DNA from: BOG-908 sp964244615
GTDB taxonomy: Bacteria > Pseudomonadota > Alphaproteobacteria > Acetobacterales > Acetobacteraceae
Direction of reading: 5' to 3'
Length of the DNA: 47,509 nt
Assembly (NCBI GenBank): GCA_964244615.1
Contig: CAXTJP010000015.1
Coordinates: forward strand, 1-47,509
Position 1 is the first letter of the stretch. Each line of letters starts with the position of its first letter. Shown one piece after another: positions 16,221 through 26,728 of this stretch. A program made the translations under genes and the position numbers. Below the pieces are notes generated by a model. It was not told the origin of the DNA, searched no databases, and saw nothing but the letters and a program-made list of their open reading frames with translations.

Positions 16221-16255
16221 GAACGCCTCTCCAATGAATTTGCTTGATCAGCACA

Positions 16256-17536
16256 TCAACTCAGCGCGTTGCGCAGATCCGCGATCAGGTCGTCGGGGTG
16301 CTCCACGCCGATGGATATACGCACCAGATTGTCCAGCAGCCCGAAGCGCCGCTTGCGCTCCGCCGGCACCGCGATGTGCGTCATCGCCGCCGGGTGCGAG
16401 GCCAGGCTCTCCGTTCCACCCAGGCTGACCGCCAGCTTGATCAGCGACAGACGGTCGAGAAAGGCGAACGCCTCCGCCTCGCCGCCCTTCACGTAGACGC
16501 TGATCGTAGATCCCGGGCCGCTGCACTGGCGCCCGTACAGGTCCGCCTCGCGCGAGCCCGCCGCCAGGTGCCCGAGGAACCCGACCTTCTCGATGCCAGG
16601 GTGGTTGGCGAGGAAGCCAGCGACGCGGCCGGCGTTCTCGCCGGCGCGGGTCATGCGCAGTTCCAGCGTCTCCAGGCTGCGCATCAGCAGCCAGCCGGTA
16701 TGCGGGTCGCTCATCGTGCCGAACGCGCTGCGCATCGAGCGGATCGGCTTGAGCGCCGCGCGCGAACCCAGCACCGCGCCGGCCACGACGTCGCTGTGCC
16801 CACCCACGTATTTCGTCAGCGAGTAGATCACCATGTCCGCGCCGTGCGCCAGCGGCGACTGCCACAGCGGCCCCAGGAACGTGTTGTCCACGATCACCGC
16901 CGGCCGTCCGCCCGGCTGGTCCGACAGGGTCGCGGCCAGCGACGCGCAATGCGCGATGTCGATCAGGTCGTTGGTCGGGTTGGCCGGCGTCTCCAGCATG
17001 AACGCCGCCACTCGCCCGCCCGGCTTGCACGCCGCGCGTGCCTCGTCCAGGCGCGCGGCGATCTCGTCCGGTGCCAGGTTGCCGGCGAACTCGAAACCCT
17101 GGATGCCGAATTGCGGCAGCACCTTCATCAGCAACGTCTCGGTGCCGCCATAGATCGGCGCGTTGTAGAACACCACGTCGCCGGGGCGTGCCACGCTCAG
17201 CAGCGTGGTGGCAATCGCCGCCATGCCGCTGGCGAACACCAGCGCCGCCTCCGCCCCGTCCCACACCGTCAGCCGGTCTTCGAGGATCTCGAGGTCCGGG
17301 TTGTTGAAGCGCGAGTAGATAAGCCCGGGCTGCTCGCCCTCGCGCAGCTCGCGCAGGCCGGCGACGAGCTCGAAGAACGCCTTGCCGTGCTGGGCCGAGC
17401 GGAACACGAAGGTGCTGGTCTGGAAGATCGGCACCTTGACCGAGCCTTCGGACAGCGCGGGGTCGTAGCCGAACCCCATCATCAGCGTTTCGGGGTGCAG
17501 GACCTGGCCGGCCAGGGTGCGCCTGTGATGGTTCAT
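16256..17536 (-). CDS. Cys/Met-metabolism PLP enzyme (cystathionine gamma-synthase family)
   Basis: This 426-residue fold-type I PLP enzyme acts in sulfur amino-acid metabolism by gamma- or beta-elimination or replacement. Lys242 in YSLTKYVGGHSD forms the Schiff base. Tyr and Arg in YSRFNNP (74-80), the phosphate-binding FASGMAAIAT (101-110) and the Asp of VDNTFLGP (216-223) are present. The SLGGTESLASHPA loop is conserved. The ATG at 17536 has GAGGGG upstream. It lies 12 nt after an aldo/keto reductase gene in the same orientation and probably shares its transcript. Whether it is a cystathionine gamma-synthase, a cystathionine lyase or methionine gamma-lyase cannot be told from sequence alone. 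Confidence 0.93.
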   Translation of the reverse strand: MNHHRRTLAGQVLHPETLMMGFGYDPALSEGSVKVPIFQTSTFVFRSAQHGKAFFELVAGLRELREGEQPGLIYSRFNNPDLEILEDRLTVWDGAEAALVFASGMAAIATTLLSVARPGDVVFYNAPIYGGTETLLMKVLPQFGIQGFEFAGNLAPDEIAARLDEARAACKPGGRVAAFMLETPANPTNDLIDIAHCASLAATLSDQPGGRPAVIVDNTFLGPLWQSPLAHGADMVIYSLTKYVGGHSDVVAGAVLGSRAALKPIRSMRSAFGTMSDPHTGWLLMRSLETLELRMTRAGENAGRVAGFLANHPGIEKVGFLGHLAAGSREADLYGRQCSGPGSTISVYVKGGEAEAFAFLDRLSLIKLAVSLGGTESLASHPAAMTHIAVPAERKRRFGLLDNLVRISIGVEHPDDLIADLRNALS

Positions 17537-17548
17537 GCTCGATCCCCT

Positions 17549-18532
<984 letters not shown>

Positions 18533-18554
18533 GCGCAGCTCCTCGGAACGCTCG

Positions 18555-18782
18555 TCAGCCTACGCCGAACGGGCGGTCGCGACGATAGGGCCGGCTCGCA
18601 AGCCCTTGTCCGGCCGAGAACAGGGCAACGCGAAATGCGCCGTCTGGCGAGGCAATCGTCGTAATCGGTGAAACGGCCAGCGCGTGCACGACCCCGACAC
18701 CGCCGAGGACTGCGCCGACCGCCGGCACCACGCTGACCGCCGCGACACAGAAGAAGCGGTAGGCCCGCCACGAACGCGTCAC
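18555..18782 (-). CDS. Doubtful 75-aa ORF with N-terminal hydrophobic segment
   Basis: This is the only candidate gene in the 328-nt gap 18533-18860. A GTG at 18782 opens 75 codons: a basic start (TRSWRAYRF), a 25-residue hydrophobic stretch, then ITTIASPDGAFRVALFSAGQ and a basic tail. The signal-like start followed by an SPDG.(F/Y)R.. strand recalls small secreted proteins. The C-terminus is abrupt, so this may be a truncated remnant. It would end 22 nt before the aldo/keto reductase start. The ribosome site is weak. The rest of the gap shows nothing I can support. Confidence 0.3.
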   Translation of the reverse strand: MTRSWRAYRFFCVAAVSVVPAVGAVLGGVGVVHALAVSPITTIASPDGAFRVALFSAGQGLASRPYRRDRPFGVG

Positions 18783-18860
18783 GCAACCGGCATCCCAGGG
18801 TTACGCCGTCGCAACGCGGCAATCTGGGCCAATGGCCGTTCCCGGCCTAGACTGGTCCGC

Positions 18861-21800
18861 ATGTCCCTCTCCGCGCCCTTCATCGCCCGCCCGGTCGCCA
18901 CCTCGCTGCTCGCCATCGCCGTCCTGCTCGGCGGGGCGCTGGGCTACAACGCCCTGCCGGTCTCCGCCCTGCCGCAGGTGGACTTCCCGACCATCGTGGT
19001 CACCACCGCCTACCCCGGCGCCGGGCCGGAGACGATGTCCACCCTGGTGACGGCACCGCTGGAACGGCAGCTCGGCCAGATCAACGGCATCACCACCATG
19101 CAGAGCAGCTCGGCGGTCGGCACCAGCGAGATCACCCTGCAATTCGACCTGACACGCAGCATCGACGGCGCGGCGCAGGACGTGCAGGCGGCGATCAACA
19201 CCGCCCAGGGCGTGCTGCCCGCCACCCTGCCCTACCCGCCCACCTACAACCGGGTGAACCCGGCCGACGCGCCGATCCTGTCGCTCGCCATCACCAGCGA
19301 CACGGTGCCGGTGGACCAGGTGGCGGACGCCGCCGACACGCTGCTGCAGCCAAAGCTCAGCCAGATCGACGGCGTCGGGCGCGTGGTGGTGCAGGGCGGC
19401 CTGAAGCCCGCGATACGCGTGCAGCTCGATCCCGCGCGCCTGGCCTCCTACGGCCTGTCGATGGAGGACGTGCGCACCGCCATCGTGGCGGGCAACGTCA
19501 GCGGCGCCAAGGGCAGCTTCAACGGCACGCATCTCGCCTACGCCGTCGGCACCAACGACCAGCTGCTGACGCCCGAGGCCTACCGCAACCTGATCCTCAC
19601 CTGGCGCGCCGGCGCCGCCGTGCGCCTCAGCGATGTCGGCACCGTGGTGCACGGGGTGGAGAACGACCGTGTGGCCGCCTGGTATTACGACAAGAAGGGC
19701 GGCGCCCACCCGGCCGTCCTGCTGGACGTGCAGCGGCAGCCCGGCGCCAACATCGTCGGCACCGTCGACGCCGTGAAACGCGAGCTGCCGGAGCTGACCC
19801 GCGCCCTGCCGCCAGGCCTGCACATGGCGCTGGCGGCCGATCGCACCCAGACGATCCGCGCGTCGGTCGCCGACGTGCAGCGCACGCTGCTGCTGTCGAT
19901 GCTGCTGGTGGTGGGCGTGATCTTCCTGTTCCTGCGCAGCTGGCGCGCGACGCTGATCCCCGCCGTGGCGCTGCCGCTCAGCCTGATCGGCACGTTCGGC
20001 GCGATGGACTGGCTCGGCTACGGGCTGGACAATCTCTCGCTGATGGCGCTGACCGTCGCTTCGGGCTTCGTGGTGGACGATGCCATCGTGATGATCGAGA
20101 ACGTGGTACGCTACATCGAGGACGGAGTGCCGCCGCTGGAGGCCGCGTTCCGCGGCGCCGGGCAGATCGGCTTCACCATCGTCTCGCTCACCGTCTCGCT
20201 GATCGCGGTGTTCATCCCGCTGCTGTTCATGGGCGGCGTGGTCGGCCGGCTGTTCAAGGAGTTCTCGGTCACCCTCTCGGTGGCGGTGGCCGTCTCGGCC
20301 GTGGTCTCGCTGACGCTGACGCCGATGATGTGCGGCCGGTTGCTGCGCCCGTTCCGCGACCGGCCGCCCACCCGCACCGAACGCTTCTTCGGCGGCGTGC
20401 TGGACCGCTACCGGCGCAGCCTGGTGGTCAGCCTGCGCCACCAGGGACTGGTTCTGACCATCGCCGTGCTGACGCTGGTGGGCACGGTGGCGCTCTACGT
20501 GGTGGTGCCGAAAGGCTTCCTGCCGCAGCAGGACACCGGCGCCATCATCGCCACCACGGAGGCGGCGCAAAACATCTCGGTGCCGGCGATGTCGGCGCTG
20601 CAGCTGCGGGCGGCCGACATCGTGGAGCGCGACCCGGCGGTCGAAAGCGTCGGCTCCCTGGTCGGTGCCGGCAGCGTGAACCCCACCCCCAATGTCGGGC
20701 GCCTGTCCATCGTGCTGCGGCCGCGACGCCAGCGCGACGGGGTGGCCGCGGTGATCGCGCGGTTGCAGGCGGCGCTGGCCGGCGTGCCCGGCCTGTCGGT
20801 GTTCATGCAGCCGGTGCAGGACATCCAGATCGGCGCACGGATCAGCCGCACGCAGTACCAGTACACGCTGACCGACACGGATGCCGACGAGCTCGCCCAC
20901 TGGGCGCCGCTGCTGATCGGCCGGCTGCGGCAATCACCCGACCTGGCGCACGTCACCAGCGACCAGCAGGATGACGGCTTCGCGACCGAGATCGTGGTCG
21001 ATCGCGACCGCGCGACGCGGCTGGGCGTGACCATGCAGGCGATCGAGGACGTGCTCTACGACGCGTTCGGCCAGCGCCAGGTCAGCACGATCTACCAGCA
21101 GAGCAACCAGTACCGCGTGGTGATGCAGGCCGACCCCGCCTGGATCGCCGACCCCGGCTCGCTCGAGAAGCTGCGTGTGCCCGGCACCGTCGCGAGCTTC
21201 GGCGCCAACGGCGCGGCGCAGATCGCCACCAGCACGGTCGCCACCACCAACACGGTCGCTCAGGTGCCGCTGATGGCGGTGGCCCGCCTGGTGCGACGCA
21301 CCGCGCCGCTGGTGATCACCCACCAGTCGCAGTTCCCCTCGGTGACGATCAGCTTCGACGTGCGCGCTGGCGCCTCGCTCGGCCGGGCGGTGGCCGCCGT
21401 GCAGTCGGCCGAGGCCGGGATCGGGCTGCCGGCCACCATCGTCGGCGCCTACTCGGGCGACGCGGCGGAGTTCCAGCGCAGCCTGGCCGCCGAACCCTGG
21501 CTGATCCTGGCCGCCATCGCGGTGATCTACATCGTGCTCGGCGTGCTCTACGAAAGCTTCATCCACCCCGTCACCATCCTGTCCACCCTGCCGTCGGCCG
21601 GCATCGGCGCGCTGCTGGCCCTGATGGTCACCGGCGCGGACCTCTCCATCGTGGCGCTGGTCGGCATCGTGCTGCTGATGGGCATCGTGAAGAAGAACGG
21701 CATCCTGGTGGTGGATTTCGCGCTTGAGGCGGAGCGCACGCGCGGGCTCTGCCCGGAGGACGCGGCGGTGGAGGCCTGCGTGCTGCGATTCCGGCCGATC

Positions 21801-22022
21801 ATGATGACGACGGCCGCCGCCCTGCTCGGCTCGCTGCCGCTGGTCTTCGACCGCGGCACCGGCTCGGAGCTGCGCTGGCCGCTGGGCGTCACGATCGTCG
21901 GCGGTTTGCTGCTGAGCCAGGTGCTGACGCTGTACACGACGCCCGCGATCTATGTCGGGTTCGAGCGACTACGCCGGCGTGCGCCCGGTGGGTCCACCGC
22001 GCAGGTGGCGTTGGCGGAATGA
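18861..22022 (+). CDS. RND efflux pump inner-membrane subunit (MdtB-like)
   Basis: This 1053-residue HAE1-type RND transporter uses proton motive force to export hydrophobic or amphiphilic compounds. The N-terminal FIARPVATSLLAIAVLLGG is the first of 12 spans. The proton-relay Asp pair Asp406-Asp407 lies in GFVVDDAIVMIENV (TM4), and the two large periplasmic domains and the C-terminal bundle (VGIVLLMGIVKKNGILVVDFA) are complete. The ATG at 18861 begins the canonical sequence. The next gene encodes a second RND subunit whose start is 4 nt after this stop, the arrangement of heteromeric MdtBC pumps. No membrane-fusion protein or outer-membrane channel gene is in the window. Confidence 0.95.
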   Translation: MSLSAPFIARPVATSLLAIAVLLGGALGYNALPVSALPQVDFPTIVVTTAYPGAGPETMSTLVTAPLERQLGQINGITTMQSSSAVGTSEITLQFDLTRSIDGAAQDVQAAINTAQGVLPATLPYPPTYNRVNPADAPILSLAITSDTVPVDQVADAADTLLQPKLSQIDGVGRVVVQGGLKPAIRVQLDPARLASYGLSMEDVRTAIVAGNVSGAKGSFNGTHLAYAVGTNDQLLTPEAYRNLILTWRAGAAVRLSDVGTVVHGVENDRVAAWYYDKKGGAHPAVLLDVQRQPGANIVGTVDAVKRELPELTRALPPGLHMALAADRTQTIRASVADVQRTLLLSMLLVVGVIFLFLRSWRATLIPAVALPLSLIGTFGAMDWLGYGLDNLSLMALTVASGFVVDDAIVMIENVVRYIEDGVPPLEAAFRGAGQIGFTIVSLTVSLIAVFIPLLFMGGVVGRLFKEFSVTLSVAVAVSAVVSLTLTPMMCGRLLRPFRDRPPTRTERFFGGVLDRYRRSLVVSLRHQGLVLTIAVLTLVGTVALYVVVPKGFLPQQDTGAIIATTEAAQNISVPAMSALQLRAADIVERDPAVESVGSLVGAGSVNPTPNVGRLSIVLRPRRQRDGVAAVIARLQAALAGVPGLSVFMQPVQDIQIGARISRTQYQYTLTDTDADELAHWAPLLIGRLRQSPDLAHVTSDQQDDGFATEIVVDRDRATRLGVTMQAIEDVLYDAFGQRQVSTIYQQSNQYRVVMQADPAWIADPGSLEKLRVPGTVASFGANGAAQIATSTVATTNTVAQVPLMAVARLVRRTAPLVITHQSQFPSVTISFDVRAGASLGRAVAAVQSAEAGIGLPATIVGAYSGDAAEFQRSLAAEPWLILAAIAVIYIVLGVLYESFIHPVTILSTLPSAGIGALLALMVTGADLSIVALVGIVLLMGIVKKNGILVVDFALEAERTRGLCPEDAAVEACVLRFRPIMMTTAAALLGSLPLVFDRGTGSELRWPLGVTIVGGLLLSQVLTLYTTPAIYVGFERLRRRAPGGSTAQVALAE

Positions 22023-22026
22023 GGTG

Positions 22027-25000
22027 ATGAACTTCTCCAGCCTCTTCATTCTCCGCCCGGTCGCGACCATCCTCCTCTCGATCGGCATGCTGGCCGCCGG
22101 GATCGTCGCCTATCAGTTCCTCCCCGTCGCCGCCCTGCCCAACGTGGACGTGCCGGCTATCGTGGTGTTCGCCTCCCGCCCCGGCGCCGACCCCGCCACC
22201 ATGGCGAACTCCATCGCCGCCCCGCTGGAACGGCGCATCGGCGAGATCGGCGGCGTGTCGGACATGTTCTCGACCAGCTCGACCGGCAACGCCAACGTCA
22301 TCGTGCTGTTCGACCTTGACCGCAGCACCGATGACGGCGCACGCGAGGTGCAATCCGCGCTGAACGCGGCGCAGACCGACCTGCCCTCGGGCCTGCCGGT
22401 CCGGCCGAGCTACAAGAAGTTCAACCCGGCCGACCCGGCGATCATGACGATCGCCCTGTCGTCAGACCACCTCTCCATCGGCCGCATCTACGAGGCCGCC
22501 GACACCGTGCTGCAGCAACGCTTTTCCCAGGTGCAGGGCGTCAGCCGCGTGCAGATCGACGGCGGGCAGACGCCGGCGATCCGCGTGCAGCTCGACCCCG
22601 GCGCGCTGCGCGCGGCCGGCATCTCCGCCGACGACGTGCGCCAGGCGATCGTCAACGCCAACGTGCTCGAGCCCACCGGAAGCTTCCAGGGGCCGCGGCG
22701 GGCGGAGGAGATCGCCATCAACGGCCAGATCGACCGTGCGGCCGCGTATGGCCGCGTGGTGCTGAAGGCGAAGAACGGCGCGGTGCTGCGCCTGTCCGAC
22801 GTGGCGCATGTCAGCGACAGCATCAGCAACCTGCGCCTGGCCGCCTGGGACGGCCACAAGCCCGCCATCCTGCTGCGCCTCTACAAGATCCCAGGCGCCA
22901 ACATCATCGACACGGTGGACCGGCTGCGCGCGCTGCTGCCGCAGATGCGGCGCTGGATCTCGCCCGACATCACGCTGACCATCCTGGACGACCGCACGCA
23001 GACGATACGCGCCAGCACCAACGACGTGAAGCTCACCTTGCTCATCACCGGCGCGCTCGTGCTGCTGACCGTCATGCTGTTCCTGCGCCGGCTGGCGGCG
23101 ACGGTCGCCGCCGCCGTCACCGTGCCGCTTTCGCTGGCCGGCACAGCGGCGGGCATGTGGGCGATGGGGTTCTCGCTGAACAACTACTCGCTGATGGCGG
23201 TGACGATCTCGGTCGGCTTCGTCGTGGACGACGCCATCGTGATGATCGAGAACATCACCCGTTTGCGCGAGCAGGGCATGGGCCGGCTGGAAGCGGCGCT
23301 GCTGGGCTCGCGGCAGATCGGTTTCACCGTCATCTCCATCACGCTCTCGCTGGTGGCGGTGTTCATCCCGCTGCTGTTCATGGGCGGCCTGCTCGGCCGC
23401 ATCTTCCACGAGTTCGCCTTCACCCTGACGATCGCGATCTTCCTCTCCGCCGTGGTGTCGCTGACGCTCACGCCCATGGTCTGCGGACGCCTGGCGGACC
23501 GCGCGCCGACCGGCTGGCTCGGGCGCGTCGATGCCAACATCGAACATTTCTTCCAGCGCGTCACCACCCGCTACATGCGAGGCGCGGACTGGAGCCTTCG
23601 CCATCGCAAGACCATGCTGGGCGTCACCCTGCTGACCGTCGTGGTCACCTTCTTCCTCTACGGCGCGGTGCCGAAAAACTTCGTCGCCGAGCAGGACACC
23701 GGCCTGTTGCGCGGCACCACGCTCGGTTCAGCCAGCGCCTCGTTCGAGGAGATGACGCGGCTGCAGCGGCGCGTCATCGACGTGCTGCTGGCCGATCCGG
23801 CGGTGGCCAATGTCGGCTCCATCGTCGGCGTGGCCAACGGGTTCGACAGCGCCAACCAGGGCACCCTGCTGATCACGCTCAAACCCGTCTCCGAACGTCG
23901 CCTGCGCGCCAACGCGGTGATCGCGCGGCTGCGGCCCAAGCTGCAGGCGGTGGCCGGGTTGCAGACGACGCTGTTCGCGCCTGGCGATTTCGGCGGCGGC
24001 AACAAGCAGGGCGGCGGCGGCGAGTACAGCTTCAACGTCGTGGGCCAGAGCCTGGAAGAGCTGGGATTGTGGGAATCGAAGATCGAAACCCGGCTGCAGC
24101 ACGAGCCGGGATTCCTGGAAGTCACCTCGGACCAGGATTCCGCGTCCCCGCAGGCGACGCTGACGATCGACCGAGAGGCCGCCGCGCGCCTGCACGTCTC
24201 GGCCGCCTCCATCGACGTCGCCCTGAGCAACGCGCTCGCGCAGCGGCCGGTCTCGACGATCTACACGCAGCGCAACCAGTACAGCGTCATCCTCGAAACC
24301 CTGCCCTGGCTGCAGCGCGACCCGCACTACCTCGACCACGTCTATGTCGGTGCCGATACCGGCCAGCCGGTGCCGCTGGGGGCGGTGGCCCACCTCACCT
24401 ACGGCATCGTGGCGCTGAACGTGGTGCACGACGCGCAGCGCGTGGCGGGCGAGATCGGCTTCAACCTCAAGCCCGGCCTGGCGCTCGGCACCGCCATCGA
24501 GCGCGCAAAAGCCGTGGTCGCCGAACTGTCGCCGCCGCCCTCCGTGCAGGTGCAGTTCGAGGGCAACGCCAAGCTGTTCATGCAGTCTCTGGCCAGCGAG
24601 CCGGCGCTGATCGGCGCCGCCCTGCTGTCGATCTACATCGTTCTCGGCGTGCTCTACGAAAGCCTGCTCCACCCGCTGACCATCATGTCCACCCTGCCGT
24701 CGGCGGGCCTGGGCGCCCTGCTCGCCATCCTCATCACCGGCACCGATCTCGGCGTGCTCAGCATCGTGGGCATTGTGCTGCTGATGGGCATCGTCAAGAA
24801 GAACGCGATCATGCTGGTCGACTTCGCACTGGACGCACAGCGCGAGCGGGGCATGACGCCGGAAGAGGCGATACGCGAAGCCTGCGTGGAGCGGTTCCGG
24901 CCGATCATCATGACGACGCTGACGGCGCTGTGCGGCTCGCTGCCGCTGGCACTGGCGCTGGGCACCGGGTCCGAGCTGCGCCGGCCGCTCGGCATCGCCA

Positions 25001-25134
25001 TCGTCGGCGGCCTGGTGGTGAGCCAGGCCCTGACCCTCTACACCACGCCGGTCGTCTACCTGGCGCTGGAACGCCGTGCCCGACGCCGCCAGCGCATCGT
25101 TCATGCACCGCCGGGATGGGCCGCCGGCGACTGA
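22027..25134 (+). CDS. RND efflux pump inner-membrane subunit (MdtC-like)
   Basis: This 1035-residue HAE1 RND transporter is paired with the preceding gene. The conserved features repeat: FILRPVATILLSIGMLAAG at the start, the Asp401-Asp402 pair in GFVVDDAIVMIENI, and GIVLLMGIVKKNAIMLVDFA near the C-terminus. The ATG at 22027 is 4 nt after the upstream stop with GAGG just before it, so translation is coupled. Two different RND subunits in tandem suggest a mixed trimer as in MdtBC. A distinctive Gly-rich insert (GDFGGGNKQGGGGEYSF) is seen near residue 660 in the porter domain. Confidence 0.95.
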   Translation: MNFSSLFILRPVATILLSIGMLAAGIVAYQFLPVAALPNVDVPAIVVFASRPGADPATMANSIAAPLERRIGEIGGVSDMFSTSSTGNANVIVLFDLDRSTDDGAREVQSALNAAQTDLPSGLPVRPSYKKFNPADPAIMTIALSSDHLSIGRIYEAADTVLQQRFSQVQGVSRVQIDGGQTPAIRVQLDPGALRAAGISADDVRQAIVNANVLEPTGSFQGPRRAEEIAINGQIDRAAAYGRVVLKAKNGAVLRLSDVAHVSDSISNLRLAAWDGHKPAILLRLYKIPGANIIDTVDRLRALLPQMRRWISPDITLTILDDRTQTIRASTNDVKLTLLITGALVLLTVMLFLRRLAATVAAAVTVPLSLAGTAAGMWAMGFSLNNYSLMAVTISVGFVVDDAIVMIENITRLREQGMGRLEAALLGSRQIGFTVISITLSLVAVFIPLLFMGGLLGRIFHEFAFTLTIAIFLSAVVSLTLTPMVCGRLADRAPTGWLGRVDANIEHFFQRVTTRYMRGADWSLRHRKTMLGVTLLTVVVTFFLYGAVPKNFVAEQDTGLLRGTTLGSASASFEEMTRLQRRVIDVLLADPAVANVGSIVGVANGFDSANQGTLLITLKPVSERRLRANAVIARLRPKLQAVAGLQTTLFAPGDFGGGNKQGGGGEYSFNVVGQSLEELGLWESKIETRLQHEPGFLEVTSDQDSASPQATLTIDREAAARLHVSAASIDVALSNALAQRPVSTIYTQRNQYSVILETLPWLQRDPHYLDHVYVGADTGQPVPLGAVAHLTYGIVALNVVHDAQRVAGEIGFNLKPGLALGTAIERAKAVVAELSPPPSVQVQFEGNAKLFMQSLASEPALIGAALLSIYIVLGVLYESLLHPLTIMSTLPSAGLGALLAILITGTDLGVLSIVGIVLLMGIVKKNAIMLVDFALDAQRERGMTPEEAIREACVERFRPIIMTTLTALCGSLPLALALGTGSELRRPLGIAIVGGLVVSQALTLYTTPVVYLALERRARRRQRIVHAPPGWAAGD

Positions 25135-25213
25135 CGCGGGTCAGCCGCTCCCCTACGCTGTGGCCGACAGAACACGCCAACGCTCAGGCTTTTATCGGTC
25201 GCCGAGAGAGGAT

Positions 25214-26680
25214 GTGCACACGCCCAGGTTGATTTACTCTCCTGTAAGCGCGATCTATGCGCGAACAAACGGGAGCCGGTCGAGGGTGTTTGCGCGATGG
25301 ACAACCGGCCGGTCGCTCTTCCTGTTCGACCTCGCGGCCCTGCTGGTCTTCTGGCCGGTGCTGCTGCGTTTCGGCTGCGCCAGCGACGCCTGCCTCCACG
25401 CGACGCCGGACGGCTTCGCGGCGCTGCTCTATCCCCTGGCCAACCTGACGTCGCTGTATGCCCTCGGGCTGTATCGGCGCGAGGCGATCATCCAGACCCG
25501 CGAATCGCTCGGCCGGGTACCGCTGTCCGTCAGCCTGGGCGCGGTCGGCACGGCGGTGCTGCTGGTGGCACTGCAGCACTGGGTCGGGGTGACAGCCGAC
25601 CGCGTGCGGTTGTTCTCCGGCGCGGTCATGGGCTTCTGCCTGTCCGGCGTGATGTCGCGCCTGCTGTTCTCGGCGTTGAAACGGCACGGCACGTTCGGCC
25701 GCCGCGTGCTGGTGCTGGGCGCCGGCGCGCGCGCGTGGGACCTGCTCTGCATGCTGCGCAACGAAGGCGGCCGCCCGCAATACCAGATCCGCTTCGTCAG
25801 CCAGCCCGGCTCGGCTGAGATAGACCCTCGGCTGACCGCCGCGGTCGGCGACGGCATCGACGTGGTGCAGGGAAACGACGTGCTGTCGGCCGCGCACGCC
25901 TTCGATCCCGACGAAATCGTGGTGGCCCCCGACGAACGCCGTGGCATGCCGCTGGACAGCCTGCTCAGCTGCAAGACCGAGGGCTACCCGGTGATGCAGT
26001 ACCTCACCTTCCTGGAACACGAGATACGGCGGGTGGACATCCGCCGGATGGAGGTCGGCTGGCTGCTCTACTCCAACGGGTTCTATTTCGGCACCATCGA
26101 CAATGTCCTCAAGCGCCTGCTCGATGTCGGCGTCAGCCTGCTGCTGCTCCTGCTGTTCTCCCCGTTCCTGCTGGGCGCGGCCGTCGGCATCAAGCTCGAT
26201 GACCGCGGGCCGGTGCTCTACAGCCAGGAGCGCGTCACCCGAACCGGCCGGGCGTTCCGCATCTACAAGATGCGGACCATGCGCACCGACGCCGAGAAGG
26301 CCGGTGCCGTCTGGGCCGAGACGCGCGACCCGCGCATCACCAGGGTGGGGAGCTTCCTGCGCCAGACCCGGATCGACGAGATGCCGCAGTTGATCAACGT
26401 CCTGCGCGGCGACATGTCGCTGGTCGGCCCGCGCCCCGAACGCCCCGGTTTCGTGGCCCAGCTGGCCGAGCAGTTGCCGCTCTACCACGAACGCCACAGG
26501 GTCAAGGCCGGGCTGACCGGGTGGGCGCAGATCAACTACCCTTACGGCGCATCTTTGGATGATGCGCGGTCGAAACTTAGCTACGACCTTTATTACGTGA
26601 AGAACTTCTCGATATTGTTCGACCTTCTGATACTGCTGCAGACTTTGCGTGTTGTTTTGTGGCAGAGTGGGGCGCGATAG
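25214..26680 (+). CDS. Polyprenyl-phosphate sugar-1-phosphate transferase (EpsB/exosortase-system type)
   Basis: This is a 488-residue PHPT-class initiating transferase. The N-terminal half has four hydrophobic spans and a nucleotide-binding-like GRRVLVLGAGARAWDLL. The C-terminal ~195 residues are the bacterial sugar-transferase domain: KRLLDVGVSLLLLLLFSPF membrane anchor, FRIYKMRTM, RITRVGSFLRQTRIDEMPQL, SLVGPRPERPGFV and GLTGWAQINYPYGAS. It loads a sugar phosphate onto undecaprenyl phosphate to start exopolysaccharide synthesis. The start is uncertain: GTG at 25214 (AGAGG 3 nt upstream) or GTG at 25286 (GGGAG 10 nt upstream). A possible promoter, TTGATT (25229) and ATCTAT (25253), would favour the later start. 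The closing motifs resemble versions linked to PEP-CTERM/exosortase loci, but no other polysaccharide gene is adjacent. Confidence 0.9.
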   Translation: MHTPRLIYSPVSAIYARTNGSRSRVFARWTTGRSLFLFDLAALLVFWPVLLRFGCASDACLHATPDGFAALLYPLANLTSLYALGLYRREAIIQTRESLGRVPLSVSLGAVGTAVLLVALQHWVGVTADRVRLFSGAVMGFCLSGVMSRLLFSALKRHGTFGRRVLVLGAGARAWDLLCMLRNEGGRPQYQIRFVSQPGSAEIDPRLTAAVGDGIDVVQGNDVLSAAHAFDPDEIVVAPDERRGMPLDSLLSCKTEGYPVMQYLTFLEHEIRRVDIRRMEVGWLLYSNGFYFGTIDNVLKRLLDVGVSLLLLLLFSPFLLGAAVGIKLDDRGPVLYSQERVTRTGRAFRIYKMRTMRTDAEKAGAVWAETRDPRITRVGSFLRQTRIDEMPQLINVLRGDMSLVGPRPERPGFVAQLAEQLPLYHERHRVKAGLTGWAQINYPYGASLDDARSKLSYDLYYVKNFSILFDLLILLQTLRVVLWQSGAR

Positions 26681-26728
26681 GAAGGAAGGCCTTCTTTCTT
26701 GGAAGAAAGAAGCAAAGAACTTTGTTCA
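26681..26728 (+). repeat. 3'-end hairpin element, copy C
   Basis: This copy fills exactly the 48 nt between two convergent stop codons. On the plus strand: GGAAGGC, then a perfect hairpin CTTCTTTCTT (26691-26700) with AAGAAAGAAG (26703-26712), then CAAAGAACTTTGTTCAT. Polarity is hairpin first after the sugar-transferase stop. It lacks the long tail of copies A, B, D and E. Confidence 0.85.

Noticed and set aside
26681..26728. Hairpin copies as classical Rho-independent terminators
   Set aside because: The stems are A/T-rich, and most are followed by CAAAAGACTT, not a T-tract. They were kept as repeats with function open.
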